NCBI GenBank assembly: GCA_907163375.1
Contig: CAJQUW010007430.1
Coordinates: 62,001 to 126,000, forward strand
Source: Prostheceraeus crozeri
Taxonomy: Eukaryota; Platyhelminthes; Polycladida; Euryleptidae
DNA length: 64,000 nucleotides
Reading direction: 5' to 3'
Shown: positions 44,101-56,100 of the stretch, piece by piece
Numbering within the stretch: the first letter of the stretch is position 1
Layout of the letters: the number at the start of each line of letters is the position of its first letter
Notes under the pieces: model-generated
Told to the model about the DNA's origin: nothing
The model's database searches: none
What the model saw: only the letters and a program-made list of their open reading frames with translations
Program-made: the position numbers and the translations under genes

Positions 44101-47100
44101 ATCTTGAATCTTGATAAAGCAAAATATGATAATTGATTGTCCAATCATAATTTGCGAATTTTTTCAAATGGCTACTAAATTTTAAAAAAGGCGGGTCTGG
44201 GCCTAAATATTTAGAAATGCGAGTCGAGCCCTGGCCGAAAAATTAAACCTACAACGGGACCAAAAATTCCGGGCCTTGGCTAAGGGACCTGAACGAAGAC
44301 TTTGGGCCGATTCCTAATCTGGGTTCTTCTACCCAGGCTCAGCGAATAGATACTAAGTGTAATTGTAGGCCTAGATGATAATATGCAAAAATAACTCTTT
44401 TGACAGCATTTATGATCGTTGTGAAAATCTAGTCTATGGAAGAATTCAGTTGTACTTATTCATCGGAATGGTAAAAAGAGGTTTGAATTTAGATTAATTG
44501 TTCAATGCACAGTATGTATAGTGCAGTTTATCTAGAAATTTGAAATTTTGTCTTTCGATCAGTCATTCAATTTGAATGAAAGTTTGCGAAAATCTCGGAA
44601 AGTCCACTAATGGGACGATAACCGATTATCGCTCTGCCCTTGTCTATATTCGGCCCATTAATCGATCGATGCATATAGCGGTTATCGCTTATTATATAGG
44701 TATGCACCACTATATGAGAAATGAACATAAAATGTAGCTGCATGATGTAAAACTAGTGACTATCAAACCTATCTAAACACCAAAAAGGAACATGAAAACT
44801 GGCAACGTATGAAAGCCAAAGTTTAAGTAATAAGTAAATCTTATCACGGATGTCATTAGTTGGAAATTTCAACAAAAACGTGTTTTAAAGCGGGTCATTT
44901 TTTAAACCCTAATCACAAATAGAGAATTATGACCTTAATATACATTGATGACCTTATGGCCAATAATGCAGCGATCGTTAATTGACAGACTGAACTATCA
45001 ATGATGAAAAATCCCTAAAGCTTGTGATGTCTGCATCAATCTTGTATGAAATCCCCAAGCATTACCCTTTGAAATTAGCTGATTTCATTGATTACTGAAG
45101 TATATCGCACTTTGGTTTTCTCTGTGCTAAAATGCTGTAGCAGTCACTGTGAACGCATTCATAAATTGAAATATCTTCAATAATATGAATGCTGTTAATT
45201 TCTGATAAGCCACATTAATCAAATAATATTTGTTATATCCGGTTAAACAGTCAAGTTAACATTGGCAACGTTTCATGACTTAGACAACACAAGCATCACA
45301 GGTTCATCAAATGATTCGATATTTTTATACAGTATGTTTTCGGCTTTTCACCGGGAAGTGCAGTCACAGACGATTTACAATAGTTAGGTTTAATGTTTGC
45401 AGGTTTAAAATTTGCTTTCTTTGCAAACTTAAACCAAAAAAGTTTGAATTTTGCGACAAGAACTGAGTGTACATTCATAATGCTTGATTGCATAATATTA
45501 ATCGATTAAAATAGAGAAAGGGAAACTGTATGAAGCAAAGTTAAATCAGACTGCAACGTTAACTGGGGATTTTAAAAGACGAAAGCCAATTTACTTGTGA
45601 AGAGTGGTCATGCTCATCAAAAGTCGGTTTCGACCGTCTTCAAGATTTTCAAATCCGGTGCATCCCTAGTCTTCACCGCATAGCTCGAGGTCTAAGGTAT
45701 AAGCGGTTTTGGCTGTTCAGATACAACCCGAGTGAGATGCACAGCCATTCTTTCCGATGTGCTATACACGATGATTTCTAGAGTGACACTGAGATCTTGT
45801 AGTGTGTTCTGCTTTTGGCAATACCCGAAGGTGCGGACTCACAATAATCTAGCCCAATCCACCCGACACCAAACTAATGGCAGCCCTGCACCATCAAAGG
45901 ACATGCTGCTCTTATGGGAAGATCCCCATCAATCTCCTTAACCCCGGTTCGTTTGCACCTGTGTCATGCTGACTTCCAACAGAAACAACCCTGTCATCAA
46001 TCCTCCACATTATCAGGAACGTTATTCCTGTGAATCTGGCGTCTCAGGGGGACACATTACCAGTTACAAGGGTGCTTCCCCCAGTCATAGCACTAGCCCG
46101 TTGGGGGCAAGGAACCCAACAAGAACCAATCCCGACTCTTCGAGCTAGGATAAAAAGTGTAGGATGCTGTGTGTCTCAACTGCAGTATACATGGTGAAGC
46201 AGAGGGGTAGGATTATACGAAATCGAATTGGGTTTGGGATTTCCAATTACAACTGATGAAATGACAAAACAAAACCACTCATACATCACAATTAGACAGC
46301 TCGTCTCGTTTTCGTTTATCGCCACACTTTGGCAATCTAATTTTGTGCCATGCGCACACGCGTAGCGCATTGGAAAGTCGTCTCTGATCAGCGGACAATC
46401 TATCACACCTATTAATTATATTAATCATACAATTTAAAAAGATACTAACCCAAGTAAGCTTTTGTTTATGAATATAAAATGTCCTCAGCCATGCACATGT
46501 TGAAGTGCTGGCGAAGTTATTTGTGACTGATTGGTGAATCTTAACCATGCTTGATGGCTCATAGAGTACCTAGTAATCATAATGCAGAATAATGTATTTC
46601 ACAAGAATGATCAGCGAAATTTTGAATAGCACATAGTTTTGAAGTAGGATTATGGTAGCAATTTATACGCAGTTTTTGCACAATCTTAAGTCTCACATTA
46701 GGGTAGTGATCGACATCCGTGTTTGTCCCTGCTTTTGTTATAATGCTGATCGGATTTGCTAGCTTATTGTAACCTTTGCTTTGAACAGTAATCAATCTAA
46801 TGCAGAAAATTGTTATAACCGCACTTGAAAGTGTTGCGCACTGTTCTAACTTCTAACATCGAATAATATGATGATTAACATCAACCTGATCCAATTTTCA
46901 ATGCCCCATCGTCTCATCGGCATGTGAAATTCACTTGAAGAATTAAACAACAAGGCAACAAAGTCGTCATACTTTTTATGAACAGTCAGTCGAACAACTC
47001 AAATTAGTTATTTACCACATTTTAATGTCTGCGGCTATTGATTACAAAAGTAATGCATCGGACACCTCACAAGGAGAATCAGTCAGATAGGCACATAATA

Positions 47101-50100
47101 GTTGTCATTATCATTTATCACTCTACATAATCTGTTCCACGGGCACATAATTGTGATATGGAATGAAAGTGTCATTGATGTATTTAAGCACAGTCGTCGT
47201 GATATCTCAGCAATCAATACACCATTGAGAGCTGATGATGCCGCTGAATGATAAAATAATAATTAGCAGCTCATGTTATTGCCAATATCATCAAGTTGAT
47301 GCATCTCTAGCTCCAGACATATTGAGTGTTCAGTGTGCGACAGAAGTAATGGAACTCGCAAAAACTGAGTGGAGATAAAATCAGATGCTTGCTTGCGTGA
47401 CTTGTTTTTCGATGACATCCTATGCCACAAACATTAAGGATAATGGAAAATGAAGAGTTTAATCGTCATCCATTTTTAAGCTTAAAATCTTATAATTAGT
47501 ATGATCCTTTGACCGCAATATTTATCCGTAAACGACAAATAAATTTCTAACACTTAAATTCTTTACTTCAATTTGAATTCTATGTCATTTTCAGCACTCA
47601 AAGCTAGAGGGGAGTGGGGGACACGTTTGAACGATTGAGGTAATGATCGTTAAGACATTTATTAACAATCACAGAGTTGCATAGCTATTTTTAGTTGGTG
47701 AAGTTAGAACTTCTGCATACCATAAGCTGTTCTGATATTACCACAGTTCATACCTTAAGGAAACAAATTCCGTCAGAATCATGACTCTCAGGTTCCGTTG
47801 ACCACATCTTTTCCTCCAGAATCTTCAGATATGTGCCACTTGTGACAGTTTTTAAGAACGCTTCTATTAGGCCAGTCCTGCTACCGAAACCAGGAATTCC
47901 ACGACATTGGCTTTAACTATCATATGGATTCTCATCACATCATGGAAACTTTGATATCTTACCGTGTTTGGAAAGCGCCTCATCCAAATTATTTCATGTG
48001 ATTTTCTGCGACACAGAACAAATGACTTGCAAAATTGTGGTCATGTTTATTCAGAGCATGAAGAGCGTTTATTAAGCCATCAAATATCACCTTAAAGTAT
48101 TTCAGAACAATATTGCAACAATAACCTTATTCAACTGAAACATTGCATTTTTCCTGAGTTCGATTACTTCTGCATCAACCTACAACATCATATCAAGTTA
48201 TGATCGGAATTTAAATCAGACAATTGGTTTCTATTAGCTTATTTACTAACTGTCTTCCGTTGTAAGATTTTTCAGTTCACACCATTTAATCTGATTTCAT
48301 CTCAGCGGCATCATTTTGTTCTCCTTTTGACCTGACTTAAAGTAAGTGAAATTGTGTCGGGCTAATTCTTTCACCATTGCTCTTATTCTATCTCTTGACT
48401 CTTCATCCTCCTCCCCCTCCAGATGAACTGCTGAAGAGCATCGAAGAAGGTACAGTTTTGTTGTCATTGCTTTGTGTACTTCACACGCTGCGCAACGTAT
48501 CCACATGCACGTGCATCATCCTCACATTATCTCCTCTTACTGCAGAAGACCATGAAGCTGAGATGTTCCGCTCAGGAAGAATGACACCAGACGGACTTAT
48601 CGATGAAGACTTCGAAGAGGAGCTTGGTTCCCCTGCACAGGTTTGTTTCATGCTAATGACGAATTCAATAGTGATTAGTAGCTTCATAGTGATAATTCAT
48701 TAGTAGCTGTCATAGTGAGTTGTAAGTCATAAGTCATAGCATCTTTATTGGTCCACAATGTTAACAATGTGGTGAGCACGAACATGATTGAAGGTGTAAA
48801 TGGAATAGAAATAAAATCTGGTGAACAAAAGTTAAATAGAGCGTGTAATCTTCACAAGTGATTTACAAAACCTTCAAGCTGCAGCGATCTCGGGACTTTC
48901 TATTCCATTCTTTCACAAAACATAACACGTAACGGTTGGTCATTATTTCTCTCAAACAGGCGCTTACAAATAACATCAGCAACATTTATAATGCTAGACC
49001 TGGCAGTTGCACCAATGATGTGGACAATTCGTTTTTTGATAAGTAAAAGTTTGTTTTTTAGATACGAGGGAGCATTGGATAAGACAGGAAAATTGTACAG
49101 TGGAACAGATCGAATGTAACATACGTAGGCCTGCAGCTACACATTCGCTGGACAACCATATCTGACCAAATTGTACATCAAATAAATGTGTTTCGATGCT
49201 TTCTTTACAATGTAGTCAATCCAGTAGAGTCAAGCAAACAGACCACCCAGACATTCGCTTTTTTGAAAATATGCCTGAATTTTCGCTTTTATCGATTGGC
49301 ATTCGTTTTTTTCGCTTTTTTGGTACAGCAGGAAAAAAGTGTTTCGTAGCCTTTTTTACATGTTGACAACGCAACGTGACTTTTTGTCATGTTGCCCGTT
49401 ACTTAAGTCATGCTATCATTCATGTGTTGACAATTGAATGGATATCTTGACGATTGCATAATCTTATATAATAACTATATGATATAGGGGAATTGGAGAA
49501 TGTGCCCTTATTAGCAAAAAAGTCATGTTGTAGCAATTATTGAAGTCAAAGCCTTGTCGTACTGCGTTCCGATGAATGCACAATTTTTTACAGTAACTTT
49601 GAGGCCATGGTGCTATGACTTTTACACGAGTCTGAATTGATGCATGCTGAAAGTACATGCGGGTTGCATGCTACAAATGAATGTCATCGAATTTATCAGT
49701 CAAGGAATTCGAGACATCAATCCATGCTGGGTTGCCAGAGACACACGGGAGACCTACTATCGAGTTTTCTTAGAAGATTGATGTTGGATTAGTGAAACAA
49801 ACGGATCAGTTTATGCGAATAAGTGAGGTGTATTGCATAATGTTGATAAATACGCCTAAGAAATTGAGATGATAATATACACAATGGAATATTTTCTGTT
49901 CAATTTTACCAGGTATTATACTAGGCTATTTATTTGTGTCACTTTCACTGTGATTTTCGTGAAGTACGTGTAAATGGGCAAAAAGTTGATGTATATAATA
50001 ATCATTTTGCATCTACTGAGACATTAATATGATACTGATATGATCGGATATATATATATATATACACTAAATTCCAAAAGACTTGCCGCACTTCGATAGC

Positions 50101-53100
50101 TTGAGAAAGACACAATAAAAACTTTGATCTTTTACAATAAATATGAACAGCATATATTCCCACATTAAATGACAAGGATGCCAGGGCACACTAATACCTG
50201 GTGTGACTTCCCTTGGCAGTGATCACAGCTCGAACTCTTCTCTGCATACTGTCAATCAAGCTGTTGATGATGGATTCAGGAATTGCGTTCCACTCCTCCA
50301 CAATCGCTTCTTCTAGGCTCTTCAACGAGTCAATGTGTCATCTTTTACTGATCCGACGCTTCATGAGATCCCACAGGTGCTCTATAGGATTAAGATCAGG
50401 AGATCTTGAAGGCCAGTCAAGTCTTCTGATGCTGTGGCTGGAAAAAAAACGTTCAACTTGTACAGACCGATGCGCAGGAGCATTATCATCCTGAAAGTTG
50501 CTTGATGTTTCCTCGTCATCGAAAAATCGCTTGAGAAGATCGGTATAAGTCTTTCCGTTTACAAAGCTCTTTAAGATAGTCAACTTGCTTCTTCCACCAA
50601 ACCAGATGGCTCCCCAAACGTGGATAGACCCTCCCATCGCTTGAACTGAAGCCTTGCAGTTTCTCTCCGCCATCCTTTGACCCATTTCTCTCCATACTCG
50701 CACACGCCTGTCGTTGTTCATGCGTCTAAATCGAGATTCGTCAGAGAAGATGACATTTCTCCATGCTTGTCTCCAAGCACATTTTTTCATCGCCCACCTT
50801 TCTCGAGACTTCTTTTGATTGATGGAAAGCAAAGGGGCACAAAAAGATGCACGCTTCCTCAATCCAACAATTCGCAGTCTTCTGTAGACAGTCTGTAGGC
50901 TCACTCGCTCTTTCCACATGTTTCTGAGCTCCTTTGCCGAAGAAAAGTTGTGCTTTCTAGCCAAGCGTGTTAGAAGGCGATCTGAGCGGTGGGTGGTTTT
51001 TCTTCGTCGACCAGTTGTTCGCTTATCACAAAATTCTTGCTCTTGATGTTTCTTTTTCCATCGTTGAATTGTTCTTCTATCAACCTTGAGCATCTTGGCA
51101 ATTTCTGGTACTTTGAGCATTTTCATTGATAATCCTACAGCAAGGCCCCGAAGATACGCATTGTTTTCTTTCTGGAGTTTACTGGAATGCAGTGCAACCT
51201 TCATCTTCATAGCGTTGTAACTTTTAAGTAACACAGAACATCAGAACACAGTAGCTGATATAAAAGAACTTTTCATCTCACTTGTCTATGACAGAGATAA
51301 TGCATGCAGTTGATATCATGGTTGCTTGTCTATAGAGGAAGCAGATGCGCAGATATCTATATTGCCATCCAATGCTTGCCATTATCTATTGACTTTCTAC
51401 TGCTATGATTAATAATGCATGTCTCGAATGACCATGCTAGCTAATAGCCTAGTGCGACAAGTCTTCTGGAATTTAGTGTATATATATAGGTTGTTTATAT
51501 ATATATATATAATACGTGGTGTGATCCAAAATGTCCCGGACTAACCTACTTGCAGATAACCTGTGATAACGAATACTACTTCAGATGTAAATTTAGGTCT
51601 TTAAGGCATGAGAAATATGGTCGCCGAAATTTTTCCGGTCAGTTTTCTATTTTTAAAAAATATTTTTACATTTTAACATGAATTTCTGTATTTTCTGAAT
51701 TGATCGAGATCCGATTTGTCTTATTGTTATAGTTAGATTGATTTTGATTTGTACCTTATTTGACGGATATCTTTGCCATGAATATTGCACGTCTCTTGTT
51801 AATTGCTTCATGTGTTACGATATCAATCAGTGAAGTTCATTCAGCACGCATTCATTAAGAAATCCGTGTCAACGATGGTTCTTTGTTCTATCAGTTTTCA
51901 TGATGGATGTGACAAGCGTGTCTTCAGTCGAATATCGCAGTGTGATACGATACCTCCTGATCCGCGGCTTCGCTAATGGTGACATTCTAAAGGAATTAAG
52001 CCTGGCATATGGAAGCAAAGCTCCATCGAGAACTACTGCTTATTTCTGGATAAGCGAATTTAAACGCGGAAGACAATCTGTGGAGCAAGATTTTTCAACT
52101 GTTGGTCGGCCGCAGGAGATTCCGGAAGAGAAATCGAGTCAGTGCGATGAAGTGATTACAGCACACAGAAGGATAACCATCCGTGAGTTGTCAAGAGAGT
52201 TGCGAATCAGTTATCACTCCTGTCATGACATCATCGAAAGACTTGGATATCGCAAACTGGCATCACGTTTCGTACCGAAGTTTCTGTCACCTGAAATGAA
52301 GGAGAACAGACTTCTGGCGGCACAGTCAAATTTGGATCTCCTCGAAATGCACGGAGATCAGTTTCTGAACTGCATCCTTACAGAGGATGAAACACCTTTA
52401 AGTTTGTATCTGCCTCAAAGTAAGCGAGAATCTGCAGAGTGGCGAAAATCAGGCGAGTCTGCCCTTTGAAAATGCGATCCGGAACATCACATCGCCGGTC
52501 GTTGATGCTGACGGTCTTTTGGAACGCTTCGGGAATCCAACTGGTTGACTTTGCGGATAAAGGAGTAAGAATCAATAGCGAATATTATTCCAATCTGTTA
52601 TCTGAAGCGAGGAAGAAAATAAGAAAACCACGAAACATTCCCCTCTACTTGCTTCATGACAATGCTCCGATTCACACCTCGCAGGAGACAACCAATTCCT
52701 TAACCTAGAAACGGATTTCAACTATTGAGCCATCCTCCTTATTCACCTGACTTGGCCCCAAGTGACTTCTATCTGTTTAGATTCCTCAAAAAGCATCTTC
52801 GTGGACACCATTTTGAATCGCCAGTTGAACTGCGGGATGCAGTTACTGAGTTTTTTGATTCTTTGACACCGGAATTTTTTCATAAAGCTTTTTGTGAATT
52901 GAGACTTCGTTGGCAAAAAGTGACGAATGCTAACGGCTCATACATTGAAAAGTAAACTGTTTTCTGGAACAAAACATTTGTTTTTCCGTTAATTATTAGT
53001 CAGGTTATTAGTGATAGCTTAACTGTCAAGTTAATCTAAATATATTAATTCTAAATCGCTAGAATTTATAGGAAAATCTTGAAATTCAGACAAAAATGTT

Positions 53101-56100
53101 TGAAAATTTTGAAAAAATAGAAAACTGACCGGAAAAATTTCGGCAACCATATTTCTCATGCCTTAAAGACCTAAATTTACATCTGAAGTAGTATTCGTTA
53201 TCACAGGTTATCTGCAAGTAGGTTAGTCCGGGACATTTTGGATCACACCACGTATATATATTATTATATTATATTATATTATATTATATATTATTATTAT
53301 ATATTATTATTATATATTATATAATATATATTATATATATTGTATATATTGCTTGTTTTCTTACAACCACCTGAAACTTTCTGAGTTATAGATTGAAGAA
53401 TAGATGTACCAGCAGGCCTAATACACTATATTGTAGATAATTATTTTGACTACCGTTTACATTAGTGCAGTCATACTGATAACGTCATACTTCACCCGCT
53501 ATAACCTACATGTATTTTCATAGCCATGTAATGAAATGTCAATTGTGCTTCAATGATACAGCTTAATCGTGAGCATTATCTTCCTTTACAAAAATGCATC
53601 CTAGTAAGCAATATTATTAGCATAATATTAGGCTTACGAGTTCTGAAGAAAACTACAATGATTATCAGATGAAACCATTTGTGTACATTCTATCACTGTA
53701 TAAGATAATTGCCATATTGATGTAAAACCTCAATAGGGATCCTTCATTCGTCAATTCGTCATTTGATCCATTTCGCATGACTTTAGTTGACAGAAACCTA
53801 TCTAATAAATACTTGAAAATATCAATATGCTTTGGAATATTCAGATAAAAGAGATGTTCAAAGTTTTAGGCTAGTTTAGCAGTTGGAAGCATGACAGCTA
53901 GAGAAATTTCCTTAACCACATTAGAAATTATAAAATCATTTTTATTCTGCTGAATTTTCTAACAGTATTTTTTTGATTTTTTCAATATTGTGTTTCAAAA
54001 ATCCTATGAAACAAACATGGAATCTACATTATTTGTCTAAAATTGAAGCAATCTAAATTGATTGCTGGTTATATGTCTGATTTTTAATACAATACAAAAG
54101 CTAGTTTTATGTATAAATATGGTCTGCTGCATTTACGAATTGTTTAACAAGATGCAAGAAAAATACCTCCTAAGAGGTACTCCGACAAGCTATCATTTTT
54201 GTACCAGAAAGTAATATTCGCAATCTACACAGGTTCGTAGTATTCGTGGTAATGTATGGCTTGATGGCATCTTATGTGGTTATAATGCTATTCTACATTG
54301 CTTGATGTAAAAAGTGTGGGTTCACTTTTTTTCGTTTTTCCAAGTTATGGATTCGTTTTTTTCGCTTTTTTAAAATTCGAATCGGCTGGGTGGTCTGAGT
54401 AAAGTCTATCAAGTAGAGTGTGAGCTCCATTTCAGATAAGAGAACTTAACAGTAACAATTAAAATCATGACATCATTGACAGAAGTTAAAACATGATCTC
54501 CGTAATGTACATTGCAAAGAGACAATGAAGACTTAGTGACAGTGTCCATGACACACGATTTGGATTCGTTTATTGGGAGACACAGAGTGTTAGACCAAGT
54601 GATAACATTGTAACTATTCATCAGAAGCCTGTCGCACAAATTGCAAAATATTACATGTTCCGCGTATTTAGCACTTAGGGAGTTTGTGCAGACACAAGAT
54701 AGACTGCCAACAACCATACAAAAAAGGGTGGGACCTAATACACTCCCCTGTGATACTCCACTGCAAATATTTGTTCACTGAGAAAACAATTCACAAGCTT
54801 TAACAGAATGGACACGATCACACAAATAACTTGAAGGCCATGAAATAATAAAAGGCGGTAGATCAAAATTGGCCGCAGTCTGAATAGCTGAAGAGTGCAG
54901 AATCCTAACAAAAGCCTGAGAACAGTCTATCGACGTGACACACTGCACCAAGATTATTTTGTTTATCCTTTTTGTTTTATTTTTAGGCGATTTTAGTCAA
55001 ACTTCCGTATCCAGATCTTAGGTGATCTACCGTGCGTTTCTTAAGTAGCTAGTTGGAAATTTGTTAAAAGCAACAACACATGTATTATGGAGAAGCAATA
55101 AGTTTTCGTAGCTATATTTTATGGAATTTATTTCCTGTGTTATATAAAATGCTTGTTTGTATTTTGGACCAGAAAAGATGTGTACTAATTTGTTCAAAAA
55201 AGTGTTGAAGTTTGAGGACCATCCGTTGAGAATTTTCTGTGATGAGCGAACTGAAGTGATGTGTAGAAATCAATGTGCGTTGAAACGACCGAAGGCCAAG
55301 ACTAAGCGTTTTTTAAATTATTTTATTAAATTTTGTAAATGACTGATCTGTGCACTCTGTGATCTTTACATTTCGATTAATATTTTATATCATGTGTAAA
55401 TATGCATAGAATTTGTCAATGCGTTCACCGCCACCGTGAAGCAAAATAAAGAATTTTGAATTTTGAGGTCTAGTCCTCTGAAGGGTTGATAATGAGTTCC
55501 TTAGTAGCCAGATTCGTCTTACTTAGGTTCAACTACTTTTCGATTGTGCTTTGGAATACTACAGATATATTCTCTGATAACTTCATGATCCATTCATGGC
55601 ATCCATTCACGAACTTGTCGACTGAATGTTAAAGGATAAGCATGTTCTTTCAGCACTCGAACATAGCGTTCGGAGTTCATAGTTTCCCTCATTACATGCA
55701 GTGAAGTCCGTCCATCACCCCAAATAGCTCCCCAAATGAGCAATTTCCTACAATAGTCCTGACTCCTCGGTGTAATAAAACGATCAGAATTTTTTATCCA
55801 ATCAGCCAAAGCCGAAGTCGTCCTTAGAATTTCAATCAAACAGCTGCTGCGTTCGACCAAGCGACAGCGGCAACTTTTCACATACCACTGTTGTATGTTT
55901 TTTTGTGCCGCTCGGGCATATTCTACTTAGACTGGCTCTTGCGACTCGCAGTAGTTAGGCTCCTTAAGTCGCCTCCAAACTGTTGTCTTGGAACAATTTG
56001 AACCTCTTGAGAGCTCAGATAAAGAAGTAATGAGATCACTGTTGACCAAACCAGTGATCACTATTTAACTTGCGAGAAGTCAGATTCGGTCGGACGGACG

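Larger units (their letters stand above)
49241..54398. mobile_element. Composite insertion with CAGACCACCCAG ends
   Basis: The left end (49241) starts CAGACCACCCAGACATTCG and the right end read inward starts CAGACCACCCAGCCGATTCG. About 20 bp of LINE sequence (CTCTACTKGATWGACT) lies on both outer sides with mismatches, so the target may have been duplicated. Inside, ATTCGTTTTTTTCGCTTTTT occurs near both ends in the same direction (about 49304 and 54351). Removing the nested Tc1 and mariner leaves about 2 kb without any frame. Superfamily unknown; CAG-start ends suggest hAT or Zisupton-like, not proven. Confidence 0.55.
48725..54970 (-). mobile_element. LINE (CR1-like) split by a composite insertion
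   Basis: In the minus direction, 54960-54409 carries RT pieces: SGVSQGSVLGPTLF (palm motif B), NESKSCVM, then VNDVMILIVTVKFSYLKWSS. The continuation appears at 49240-48900: IDYIVKKASKHIYLMYNLVR, LLIKKRIVHIIGATARSS and QPLRVMFCERME. That is the ordinary order of an RT C-terminus, so the 5.2 kb between is an insertion. A polyadenylation signal AATAAA (minus strand, near 48748) and an ATGACTT-type tail mark the 3' end. The copy has several stops and frame changes and lies in RhoGAP intron 6. Confidence 0.8.

Noticed and set aside
45640-46150. GC-richer stretch as a gene
   Set aside because: Frames are short, no splice-bounded exon and no domain; left as an unexplained patch.
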